Shown here: in pieces, positions 8,544 to 14,842 of the stretch
How the letters are laid out: the number at the start of each line of letters is the position of its first letter
Position numbering within the stretch: the stretch's first letter is position 1
Assembly: GCA_030146155.1 (NCBI GenBank)
Contig: JASLCF010000013.1
Location: forward strand, 1-20,898
Length of the DNA stretch: 20,898 bases
DNA from: Savagea sp.
GTDB lineage: Bacteria > Bacillota > Bacilli > Bacillales_A > Planococcaceae
Direction: 5' to 3'
The notes under the pieces: model-generated
Databases searched by the model: none
Seen by the model: the letters and a program-made list of their open reading frames with translations, nothing else
What the model was told of the DNA's origin: nothing
Translations under genes and position numbers: made by a program

Positions 8544-9695
8544 ATGAATGAAAAAAACATCGATGTAGAAAAAATAGAAGCTGTTTTCGAAAATATGCTT
8601 ACTATGATGGATCGTTCAAAGAAAGATATTTTTTTAATTAGTGAGACCAGCCGAAAAAGACATGAGGAATTGAAACAGGAGCTTGAAATAGTAAGAAGAA
8701 AAACATTGGATAAAATCGAAAAGCGCGATGAAATTGATCGCTTGACTCAGCTTTCAAGGCGGAAATTAGCGGATATTTCTAAAGGATTTAATACATTTAC
8801 CGAAGAAGAACTGAAAGCTTGCTACGATGAGGCTAACGACCTAGTATTACAATCTTCCGTAGTCGTGATGCAAGAAAAACAACTAAGAAAGCAAAGAGAT
8901 GACTTGGAAAGACGACTCGTTGAGTTATTAGAAACGATAGATCGAGCAGATCAACTTGTCAATCAAGTCTCCACTGTTTTAACTTATCTTCAAGGGGATT
9001 TAAAAAATGTTGGAACAGCTTTAAAATCAGCTAAAATGCGACAAGAACTTCAAGTCCAAATCATTCATGCACAAGAAGAGGAAAGAAAGAGACTGTCGAG
9101 AGAAATCCATGATGGACCTGCGCAACTACTCGCAAATGTATCGCTCAGAATGGGATTTTTAGGCCGACATGTAAATGAAAAAAAGGATCAACAATTTATT
9201 CATGAACTAGAAGAATTAAAAAGAATGACAAAAGATACGCTAGAAGAAGTACGGAGAATTATTTTTGATTTAAGACCTATGGCGTTAGATGATTTAGGTT
9301 TAACTCCTACTGTGAAGAAATATTTGGAGAAAACAGAAAGCTATCACCCAAGAGTTAATTTTCATTTTAGTTCCAAAGGGTTATTTAGAAGGCTGCAATC
9401 TACGATCGAATCATCCTCCTTTAGACTCATTCAAGAATCTGTATCTAATGCCTTAAAACACGCGGAGCCAAAGGATATTTTCGTGAATATTGAATGGCTT
9501 CATGATACAATGAATATTGTCATAAAGGATAATGGCAAAGGTTTTATCGCAGAAGAAGTGCAATCCAAATCTTTTGGGTTACTTGGGATGAAAGAGCGAG
9601 TTGAATTATTAAAAGGTACATTTAAAATTGAATCGAAAAGGAATAAAGGGACAACTGTTTTCTTTACAATTCCACTTACTGAAGAAGCAAAGTAA
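8544..9695 (+). CDS. degS: Cytoplasmic sensor histidine kinase DegS
   Basis: Soluble histidine kinase that phosphorylates and dephosphorylates DegU, controlling exoenzymes, motility and competence in Bacillus. It is 383 aa with no membrane segments. The N-terminal half (about 1-180) is the helical coiled-coil DegS sensor region. The dimerisation and phosphotransfer motif is SREIHDGPAQLLANVS, with the His at 189, the same position as the known B. subtilis DegS phospho-His. The HATPase domain shows NALKHAEP, IKDNGKGF and FGLLGMKERVELL. The start is supported by GAGGTGA 6 nt upstream. degU follows after 33 bp, forming a two-gene operon. Confidence 0.97.
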   Translation: MNEKNIDVEKIEAVFENMLTMMDRSKKDIFLISETSRKRHEELKQELEIVRRKTLDKIEKRDEIDRLTQLSRRKLADISKGFNTFTEEELKACYDEANDLVLQSSVVVMQEKQLRKQRDDLERRLVELLETIDRADQLVNQVSTVLTYLQGDLKNVGTALKSAKMRQELQVQIIHAQEEERKRLSREIHDGPAQLLANVSLRMGFLGRHVNEKKDQQFIHELEELKRMTKDTLEEVRRIIFDLRPMALDDLGLTPTVKKYLEKTESYHPRVNFHFSSKGLFRRLQSTIESSSFRLIQESVSNALKHAEPKDIFVNIEWLHDTMNIVIKDNGKGFIAEEVQSKSFGLLGMKERVELLKGTFKIESKRNKGTTVFFTIPLTEEAK

Positions 9696-9728
9696 ATGAA
9701 GTGAAGTATAATCGGAGGGAACTGGACA

Positions 9729-10403
9729 ATGATAAATATATTAATCGTTGATGATCATCAGTTATTTAGAGAAGGCGTTAAACGAATTTTAGATTATGAA
9801 GAATCCTTTAATGTAGTAGCAGAAGGGGACGATGGGAGCGAAGTGATTGAGCTCTATCAGCAACACCAACCAGATGTTGTGTTAATGGATATTAACATGC
9901 CAAAAATGAATGGGGTAGAAGCGACTAACATGCTCGTGCAACAATTCCCATCAGCTAAAGTAATTATGTTATCCATCCATGATGACGAGTCTTATGTTAC
10001 ACATGCCCTTAAATCTGGAGCGTTAGGATATATGCTGAAGGAAATGGACGCAGTGGAAATTGTAGAAGCTATTAAAGTAGTTGCCAATGGTGGTTCTTAC
10101 TTACATCCAAAAGTGACGTATAATTTAGTACAGGAATTTAAGCGTCTCAGTGAGAGTGAGAACAGAGGTTCTTTCCAACAAATGGAAATCAGAAGACCTC
10201 TTCACCTCCTTACTAAAAGAGAATGTGAAGTATTACAGTTACTAACAGAAGGACAGAGTAACCGTACAATTGGTGAAACACTATATATTTCTGAGAAAAC
10301 AGTAAAAAACCATGTGTCGAGTATTTTACAGAAAATGAATGTGAATGATCGTACACAAGCGGTCGTTACAGCGATAAAAAACGGTTGGGTCGAAGTGAAG
10401 TAA
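9729..10403 (+). CDS. degU: Response regulator DegU
   Basis: NarL/LuxR-type response regulator paired with DegS. The 224 aa contain a receiver domain (about 1-120) with the acidic pocket VDD (8-9), the phospho-acceptor VLMDINMP with Asp54, and the conserved KEMDA region that carries the Lys. A C-terminal LuxR-type helix-turn-helix (about 160-215) has LTKRECEVLQLL and ISEKTVKNHVSSILQKM. A GGAGGG site precedes the ATG. The operon ends in a hairpin directly downstream. In B. subtilis yviA and the comF operon follow degU; here a lipoprotein gene follows instead, so gene order departs at this point. DegU is known to assist ComK binding at the comK promoter, and a comK gene lies about 1.2 kb away. 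Confidence 0.97.
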   Translation: MINILIVDDHQLFREGVKRILDYEESFNVVAEGDDGSEVIELYQQHQPDVVLMDINMPKMNGVEATNMLVQQFPSAKVIMLSIHDDESYVTHALKSGALGYMLKEMDAVEIVEAIKVVANGGSYLHPKVTYNLVQEFKRLSESENRGSFQQMEIRRPLHLLTKRECEVLQLLTEGQSNRTIGETLYISEKTVKNHVSSILQKMNVNDRTQAVVTAIKNGWVEVK

Positions 10404-10414
10404 AGGAAAAAATA

Positions 10415-10452
10415 AAAGCATTGTCTAATCGATTAGGCGGCAATGCTTTTTT
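10415..10452 (+). terminator. Terminator of degSU
   Basis: AAAGCATTG (10415-10423) pairs with CAATGCTTT (10441-10449), with an inner CTAATCGATTAG palindrome, followed by a run of T. The lipoprotein gene's ribosome binding site begins only about 7 nt after the T-run, so that gene may be expressed by read-through. Confidence 0.85.
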
Positions 10453-10469
10453 TATAATGGGAGGACAAA

Positions 10470-11054
10470 ATGAAGAAAGTAGTTATGCAACTGTTCGTAA
10501 TGAGCTCACTGTTTATCTTCGCGGCTTGTTCGAGTACATCAAATGAACAAGGTGGGTCTGTTGCAGATGGAGAGGCTAAGCAAACCGGAACGTCGGCAGG
10601 CAATGCGAAGGAAGAAAGTAAAAGAAAAGTAGGCTTCACGTTGGACGGAGACTCTATTGAAGAGGCAGCCAATGTACCAGAGGCAGATAAAGCAGAAATT
10701 TTAAAAGTGTATGCAGCTTATTTAAAATCTATTAATGAACAGGACATTGATGCTCATCTCGCTCTTTTATCAAAAGAAGCAGATTTCGTGGAATCAGAGG
10801 AGCAGTATCGTGCAGTATTAGAAGAACAGTTCGGAGATTTTTCAATGGATTATCAATCGAAAACAGAAACGATTAATTTTTATGAACCCGATGAAGAAGC
10901 ACATGTTTGGGCAGATATGGATATTACAGTCACACCAAAACAAGAAGGCAGTCCTTTTGAGCAGTTAGGGAAGCAAGTGACTGTATTTGTAAAAGAAGAT
11001 GGCCAATGGAAAGTAGTAGCTGTTCATTTTAAAGGAGATACCACAGAAGAATAG
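10470..11054 (+). CDS. Putative lipoprotein with NTF2-like domain
   Basis: A 194-aa protein with a lipoprotein signal peptide: basic MKK, hydrophobic core LFVMSSLFIF, lipobox FAAC with the lipidated Cys at 20. A low-complexity Ser/Gly/Glu linker (about 21-50) follows, as in many surface lipoproteins. Residues about 70-190 (ILKVYAAYLKSINEQDIDAH through the ending DGQWKVVAVHFKG) have the helix-then-strands pattern of small NTF2/SnoaL-like domains. No catalytic residues can be named. The ATG is supported by a GGAGG site. I see no dedicated promoter between the degSU terminator and the start, so expression may rely on read-through from degSU. Function is unknown. Confidence 0.85.
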   Translation: MKKVVMQLFVMSSLFIFAACSSTSNEQGGSVADGEAKQTGTSAGNAKEESKRKVGFTLDGDSIEEAANVPEADKAEILKVYAAYLKSINEQDIDAHLALLSKEADFVESEEQYRAVLEEQFGDFSMDYQSKTETINFYEPDEEAHVWADMDITVTPKQEGSPFEQLGKQVTVFVKEDGQWKVVAVHFKGDTTEE

Positions 11055-11055
11055 A

Positions 11056-11103
11056 AAATAGCCAGTGATCCCTTAAAAAGTGGGGAGCATTGGCTATTTT
11101 TAT
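11056..11103 (+). terminator. Terminator of the lipoprotein gene
   Basis: AAATAGCCA (11056-11064) pairs with TGGCTATTT (11091-11099), with further pairing of TCCC and GGGGA inside, then a T-run. The T-run adjoins the left end of the IS remnant. Confidence 0.85.
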
Positions 11104-11196
11104 GGTTTTATGTCAACTAACGTTGGTGAAAAATTGTAGTCAATGAATAGAGCTTGGCTAGAGGACCCGTCAAGAAGTCAATGCATCTGATTTTTT

Positions 11197-11288
11197 GACG
11201 CGTTCCTGGGGGCGTTCGGTGAGCCGTTTCCTTGGCTTCGCTCTGTGCAGAGTCTCACTTGTAACGCTAAAATCCCCAAAGAGTCGTC
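11197..11288. repeat. Nested imperfect palindrome (REP-like intergenic element) within the IS remnant
   Basis: Four stems nest in order: GACG (11197-11200) with CGTC (11285-11288); TGGGG (11207-11211) with CCCCA (11274-11278); GCGTT (11212-11216) with AACGC (11263-11267); and GTGAG (11219-11223) with CTCAC (11254-11258). CTCTGTGCAGAG (11241-11252) lies near the tip. It is richer in G+C than its surroundings and encodes nothing. It resembles hairpin repeats I recall from intergenic regions of Bacillales; I cannot confirm copies elsewhere. Confidence 0.6.
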
Positions 11289-11315
11289 ATAATCATGACT
11301 GCCATTTTTTACATT

Positions 11316-11567
11316 TTATGAAAGATAACAATTCTTTATCACAACGGATGTTTGTGTACCGTTTTTATAGCTGATATCGTTTTGATTTTTAATGCCGCAT
11401 ACTTCGCAATGTGTAGGCATGTATCTTAGTTTTCCATGAATAATCTTATATTTATTCCCTTTAAAAGTGCCCATATAAAAAATCATATTCAAAAATAACG
11501 TTAGTGAAATCCCATCATCTTCTCCTAAGTTCAAGAGAAGGTGATTTTCTTTCACTAACGTTATCAA
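11316..11567 (-). pseudogene. N-terminal stub of ISL3-family transposase
   Basis: An 83-codon reading frame. Residues about 20-76 resemble the start of ISL3 transposases: SLTLFLNM, then GKLRYMPTHCEVCGIKNQND and YKNGTQTS, with the first CxxC of the zinc-binding N-terminal domain. The frame stops right after VVIKNCYLS, before the helix-turn-helix and catalytic DDE region (about 400 aa in intact members). The native start was probably near SLTLFLNM rather than the first ATG, because the upstream part covers the terminal repeat. Not expected to be functional. Confidence 0.75.
11496..11563. repeat. 68-bp near-perfect hairpin at the right end of the IS remnant
   Basis: TAACGTTAGTGAAA (11496-11509) is perfectly inverted at 11550-11563. 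Inside it CATCTTCTC (11516-11524) pairs with GAGAAGGTG (11535-11543) at 8 of 9 positions. The structure holds one internal loop and a 10-nt apex. It includes the terminal-repeat block, so the same 14-mer occurs three times in the element. Confidence 0.8.
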
Positions 11568-11584
11568 TTATAGAACCTTTTCTA

Positions 11585-12058
11585 TTAAGTGAAGAAAGTC
11601 GTTCCATATCTCATTTTATAATGTTGATAAAGTGAAAAAGCCTTCGCAATTTGTGTATCTAAACTCCGACTATTCACTTCTAAAAGAATCGTTTCTCCAT
11701 TTTGAAAATGAATACGTGTTTGTTTGGATCCGACAGCTTCATGCGACAAATACTGTAGTAATGAAAACCAAGCTGTTTGAATATTGTCTGGCGATAAAGT
11801 TGGAACTAAGATGACAGGCACAGGTTTACCACGATGGATGACAATAGGTAACTTTTTCTGGTTTTCTAAAATACGTGACGAATTTTTTTGAAGCGTGTTG
11901 AAGCCTTCTGCATACACTTTACAAAATTCCCGAATAAAGAGTGTCGCGGATACGTGAGAAGTTCTTTTTTCTTGTTTACTATCGTAGATGACGGATCCCA
12001 CAACTTCCCCTTTGTTTGAATAGTTTGGAAATATCCCCAATGTTGAAAAGTCAATCAT
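11585..12058 (-). CDS. comK: ComK-family competence transcription factor (short C-terminus)
   Basis: ComK is the master activator of DNA-uptake genes in B. subtilis and binds AT-boxes (AAAA-N5-TTTT). The 157-aa protein matches the ComK core: FCKVYAEGF, then PVPVILVPTLSP (79-90), a conserved Trp97, and RIHFQNGETILLEVN (115-129) ending in the QIAKAFSLY helix. B. subtilis ComK is 192 aa; the missing part is mainly the C-terminal tail of about 30 residues, including the region bound by the adaptor MecA. The stop lies just outside the IS remnant, at the edge of its putative target repeat. The gene starts 23 bp after the amidohydrolase stop, with no terminator between, so the two may be co-transcribed. 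One AT-box (12154-12166) lies about 100 bp upstream, inside the amidohydrolase. Confidence 0.85.
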   Translation of the reverse strand: MIDFSTLGIFPNYSNKGEVVGSVIYDSKQEKRTSHVSATLFIREFCKVYAEGFNTLQKNSSRILENQKKLPIVIHRGKPVPVILVPTLSPDNIQTAWFSLLQYLSHEAVGSKQTRIHFQNGETILLEVNSRSLDTQIAKAFSLYQHYKMRYGTTFFT

Positions 12059-12081
12059 TCCATTTCCCCCTTATAATCCCT

Positions 12082-13260
12082 TTAGTTTTGTTGGCTTCTT
12101 TGAATCAATAAAGCACCCAGTAATTTTGCGGCATCCAGCATTGCAGATTCTTCAAAATCAAATTTTGGGTGATGATGTGGATACACAGGCCCATTCTGCT
12201 TTTTAGCCCCTGTTAAAAACATAGCCCCTGGTACCTGTTGTGTGAAATAGGCAAAGTCTTCTCCGATGGTATAAGGCACACAATCGATGAATGTGAGTGA
12301 ATCAATTGTCTGACTAGCTGTTTCAATCGCATTTACTGCAGTTTTCGAATTGATTAAAGGTGGATAACCTTTCGTGTAGTCTAAATTGATTTCACAGCGA
12401 TGAGTCAATGCAACCCCATTACAAATCCTCTCCATCGCTTCAATGATTTTGTTTTGAACTGCTGTATCGAAAGTACGCACGGTGCCTTCCATTGTTGCTT
12501 CCCCGGCGATAATGTTGAATGCTTCTCCAGCTTCTATTTTTCCGACGCTCAGTACGGCTTCGGCCATCGGATTGGTTTCTCGAGAAACGATATGTTGTAA
12601 TTGAGTGATTAATTGTGCAGAGATAGCAATCGCATCTACTGACTCATGCGGATTAGCCCCATGTCCGCCAATTCCTTTTACGTGAATAGAGAAGCGGTCT
12701 GCTGCTGCCATCAGTGCACCTACGCGTGTTTCGATGGTACCGAGTGGATTGAGAGACCAGAGATGTGTGGCGTAAATTTCATCCACTCCATCAAGTGCTC
12801 CGTCTTCAATCATGGTTTTAGCCCCACCAGGTGACAATTCTTCCGCATGTTGGTGAATAAATACAAATCGTCCGACGAGTTGTTCTTTCATCGCTTGAAT
12901 GGCTTTCGCCAGATAAAGGGCAGTAGCGGTATGTCCGTCATGTCCACAAGCGTGCATGACATGCGGAACAGTGGAGCGGTACGGTACGTCTTTTTCATCT
13001 TGTATGGGTAGTGCATCGAAGTCCGCTCGAATAGCAATGGTTTTACCCGGCTTACCCGTATCTATCGTAGCAATGACACCATTTCCACCGACGGAATGAC
13101 GGAAGGGAACCTCGATTGTTTGATAAAATTGTTGAATGTATGCTGCGGTTTTAAATTCTTGAAATGAAAGCTCGGGGTGTTGATGTAGATACCTTCTTGT
13201 AGCGACCATTTGATCGTACGATGTTTCCAATAGTTCATTAAGCTGTTGCAGTTGAATCAT
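12082..13260 (-). CDS. M20-family amidohydrolase (N-acyl-amino-acid / hippurate hydrolase type)
   Basis: Metal-dependent cytoplasmic amidohydrolase of the M20D family that removes acyl groups from N-acyl amino acids; the exact substrate is unknown. From the ATG at 13260 it is 392 aa, a typical length, and AAAGGAGGAAGTCAT lies just before it. A longer frame to 13431 is rejected because it lacks a ribosome binding site and runs into the promoter. Motifs include TRRYLHQHPELSFQE (21-35), IRADFDALPI (77-86), ACGHDGHTA (104-112, metal ligands), HQHAEE (136-141), GGHGANPH in the lid domain, and the C-terminal YPHHHPKFDFEE metal-binding motif. Likely transcribed together with comK downstream. Confidence 0.93.
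   Translation of the reverse strand: MIQLQQLNELLETSYDQMVATRRYLHQHPELSFQEFKTAAYIQQFYQTIEVPFRHSVGGNGVIATIDTGKPGKTIAIRADFDALPIQDEKDVPYRSTVPHVMHACGHDGHTATALYLAKAIQAMKEQLVGRFVFIHQHAEELSPGGAKTMIEDGALDGVDEIYATHLWSLNPLGTIETRVGALMAAADRFSIHVKGIGGHGANPHESVDAIAISAQLITQLQHIVSRETNPMAEAVLSVGKIEAGEAFNIIAGEATMEGTVRTFDTAVQNKIIEAMERICNGVALTHRCEINLDYTKGYPPLINSKTAVNAIETASQTIDSLTFIDCVPYTIGEDFAYFTQQVPGAMFLTGAKKQNGPVYPHHHPKFDFEESAMLDAAKLLGALLIQRSQQN
12154..12166 (-). promoter_or_regulatory. Single candidate ComK AT-box upstream of comK
   Basis: AAAA-TCAAA-TTTT matches the AAAA-N5-TTTT half-site exactly and lies 96-108 bp upstream of the comK start. ComK normally needs two such boxes at spacings of 8, 18 or 31 bp, and I find no second box at those distances. 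It is also inside coding sequence, so chance is likely. Confidence 0.2.
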
Positions 13261-13306
13261 ATGACTTCCTCCTTTGAGTGGGTTGAGTAAGAATCTCTTA
13301 CAGTTC

Positions 13307-13335
13307 ATCCTAACGCTTTTTGAATCGTTAATCAA
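13307..13335 (-). promoter_or_regulatory. Candidate promoter of the amidohydrolase (and comK)
   Basis: Minus-strand TTGATT (13330-13335) and TAGGAT (13307-13312) with a 17-bp spacer, 46 bp upstream of the preferred start. It would be inside the coding region if the longer start were used. Confidence 0.5.
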
Positions 13336-13434
13336 AAGTAGTTGAGTGACCGATTCGTCACCTTTGATGAAGTAGTAATTGAAACAAGTAACTCTTTTTT
13401 TGAATATACGTGTAAATGTTGGACGTAGCAAATA

Positions 13435-13614
13435 CTCTATTCTGTAATAGGGGTCTCTATCTATGTAATAGAGTGTGCTGTATTCAAATAGAGGGTCTCT
13501 CTATTCGTAATAGAGTGTATCGTATTCAAATAGAAGGTCTCTCTATTCGTAATAGAGTGTGCCGTATTCAAATAGGGAGTCTTGCTATTCAAAATAGAAT
13601 TTGTTGAATAGGAG
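13435..13614. repeat. 42-bp tandem repeat array with alternating palindromes
   Basis: Units begin at 13453, 13495, 13537 and 13579, exactly 42 bp apart. Units two and three agree at 37 of 42 positions, units one and two at 35 of 42, and the fourth is degenerate. Each unit carries CTATTCGTAATAG (or a variant) and TATTCAAATA, two near-palindromes spaced about 21 bp apart. AATAGAG and CTCTATT alternate along the array. The period is a multiple of three, so an open frame (13416-13607) runs through with a 14-residue repeat, but it has no ribosome binding site and I do not call it a gene. The array runs into the GGAGG at 13611-13615. Confidence 0.85.
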
Positions 13615-13625
13615 GTCATTTTTTC

Positions 13626-13694
13626 ATGTGGAAAAAATTATTTACAAGTAGATGTAGGACAGCGAAGAATTGGAGTAAAGGAGTGAGAACTTGA
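13626..13694 (+). CDS. Possible 22-aa basic peptide
   Basis: The ATG at 13626 is preceded by AGGAGG with about 10 nt spacing, a strong site with no other gene to serve. The peptide begins MWKKLFTSRCRTAKNW, has seven Lys/Arg and no acidic residues. It ends 1 nt before the start of the next small frame. I do not recognise it. It could be a leader peptide, a small cationic product or chance. Confidence 0.3.
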   Translation: MWKKLFTSRCRTAKNWSKGVRT

Positions 13695-13695
13695 A

Positions 13696-13803
13696 GTGGC
13701 ATTGATTCTTATTGAGTATACTGTAAATGAGGACGTGGAAAAGAAAAATACACGAAATCAATTAAAGTTGATTCTAAATTTCATTAAAAATGAATTATGC
13801 TAA
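13696..13803 (+). CDS. Possible 35-aa small protein
   Basis: A GTG-initiated frame that starts MALILIEYTVNEDVEKKNTR and ends in LKLILNFIKNELC. It begins 1 nt after the preceding 22-codon frame stops, so it could be translationally coupled. AAAGGAG (13677-13683) lies 12 nt before the GTG, slightly long. It has an amphipathic, protein-like composition, but no family is recognised. Its stop overlaps the poly-A side of the lplJ terminator. Confidence 0.25.
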   Translation: MALILIEYTVNEDVEKKNTRNQLKLILNFIKNELC

Positions 13804-13834
13804 AAAAAGCCCCACCGAATCAATCGGTAGAGCT
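13801..13834 (-). terminator. Terminator of lplJ
   Basis: In minus-strand RNA, AGCUCUACCGA (13824-13834) pairs along its whole length with UCGGUGGGGCU (13808-13818), counting G-U pairs, with a 5-nt loop. A run of seven U follows. Confidence 0.85.
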
Positions 13835-13846
13835 GTTGTCATTTTC

Positions 13847-14842
13847 CTAATAAATTAAATCTGCGAAATCTTCTTTCGTAATGCCGCCTAACAATTTTTC
13901 GACTGGTAAAGCAGCAATTGCTTCAAGAATGGCTTCACGGCTATAAGTTACGCCTACTAAAGCTTGTTCCAATTCACTCACTTCGCCAAGACCAAAGAAA
14001 TCGCCGTAAATATGGATGCCTTTGATTTTTCCTTTTTCAACATCAAGTCTTACATCAATGCCACCCACAGGAAAACGTTTAGAGTGTTGCATATTGAATT
14101 TAGGGGAACGGCCATAATTCCAATCCCAATTTTGATAACGTTCTTTTGAAAGGGCATGAATATTTTCCCAATCTTGTTCTGTTAATTCATAGTATTGAAT
14201 GTTTTCTTCGCCACCAAAAATAGATTTTAAGATCTCTAATCTGAAATCTTCAATCGTCATCTCTTGATTTGGCATATACTCTTTAATATTTGTGACACGA
14301 GAACGAATGGATTTGATGCCTTTTGATTCAATCTTGTCTTTCTTTACTTTTAATGCTTTAACGACACGTTCGATTTCAGTGTCAAACATTAAAGTACCAT
14401 GACTGAACATACGTCCTTTGGTAGCGAATTGAGCATTACCAGATACTTTTTTGTCATCGACTAAAATATCGTTACGCCCTTTTAATTCTGCTGTTACGCC
14501 CATTTTAGCTAGTGCTTCAATGACAGGTTCTGTGAATTTAGCAAAGTTACGAAAAGATTCGCCATCATCCTTAGTTAAAAAACTGAAGTTTAAGTTGCCT
14601 AAATCATGATAGACTGCACCGCCACCAGATAGACGACGAACGACATGAATCCCATTGGCATCTACAAATTCTGTATTCACCTCTTCTACTGTATTTTGAT
14701 TTTTCCCAATAATGATAGAAGGTTCATTGATATAGAACAGCAAAAACGAATCCTGCTCAATATCCATTTCTTTTAATACATATTCCTCAATGGCTAGGTT
14801 AATCCTTGGGTCTGTAATGCCTTTATTATCAACAAAAAACAA
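13847..14842 (-). CDS. lplJ: Lipoate-protein ligase LplJ
   Basis: Cytoplasmic ligase that activates free lipoate with ATP and attaches it to E2 subunits or GcvH. The sequence closely resembles B. subtilis LplJ: INLAIEEY, PSIIIGKNQNT, RRLSGGGAVYHDLGNLNFSF (69-88), GRNDILVDDKKVSGNAQFAT with the catalytic Lys at about 132, and YGRSPKFN near the C-terminal domain. Start choice: a TTG at 14842 lies 6 nt after GAGGAG and gives 331 aa beginning (M)FFVDNKG, aligned to MLFIDNQ of LplJ and of equal length. The ATG at 14848 abuts the Shine-Dalgarno directly, and the TTG at 14863 has only a weak site. It lies next to comK and yhfH as in the B. subtilis comK region. Confidence 0.95.
   Translation of the reverse strand: MFFVDNKGITDPRINLAIEEYVLKEMDIEQDSFLLFYINEPSIIIGKNQNTVEEVNTEFVDANGIHVVRRLSGGGAVYHDLGNLNFSFLTKDDGESFRNFAKFTEPVIEALAKMGVTAELKGRNDILVDDKKVSGNAQFATKGRMFSHGTLMFDTEIERVVKALKVKKDKIESKGIKSIRSRVTNIKEYMPNQEMTIEDFRLEILKSIFGGEENIQYYELTEQDWENIHALSKERYQNWDWNYGRSPKFNMQHSKRFPVGGIDVRLDVEKGKIKGIHIYGDFFGLGEVSELEQALVGVTYSREAILEAIAALPVEKLLGGITKEDFADLIY

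Larger units (their letters stand above)
11104..11577 (-). mobile_element. Internally deleted ISL3-family insertion sequence (both ends kept)
   Basis: Two 28-bp terminal sequences face each other. The left end starts GGTTTTATGTCAACTAACGT at 11104. The right end, read on the minus strand from 11577, starts GGTTCTATAATTGATAACGT. They share GGTT, TAT and the inner block TAACGTTRGTGAAA (11118-11131 and 11550-11563, 13 of 14 identical). ISL3 elements start with GG and make 8-bp target repeats. The flanking octamers ATTTTTAT (11096-11103) and TTTTCTAT (11578-11585) agree at 6 of 8 positions, which is suggestive but T-rich. Full ISL3 elements are about 1.2-1.5 kb, so most of the transposase is missing. 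The element lies between the lipoprotein terminator and the comK stop. Confidence 0.7.

Noticed and set aside
11578..11587. comK truncated by the IS insertion
   Set aside because: The stop codon (11585-11587) lies outside the IS end at 11577, at the edge of the putative target repeat. The IS therefore did not create the stop unless the element boundary is misplaced.
11866..12054. 62-codon minus-strand frame within comK
   Set aside because: Overlaps the ComK frame in another phase and has no recognisable features.
13261..13431. N-terminal extension of the amidohydrolase to 13431
   Set aside because: The added residues do not resemble M20 proteins, no ribosome binding site precedes the upstream ATG, and a strong AAAGGAGG site lies before 13260.
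13416..13607. 63-codon plus-strand frame across the 42-bp repeats, with a 14-residue repeat
   Set aside because: It stays open because the period is a multiple of three. There is no ribosome binding site, and conserved bases follow the palindromes rather than codon positions.
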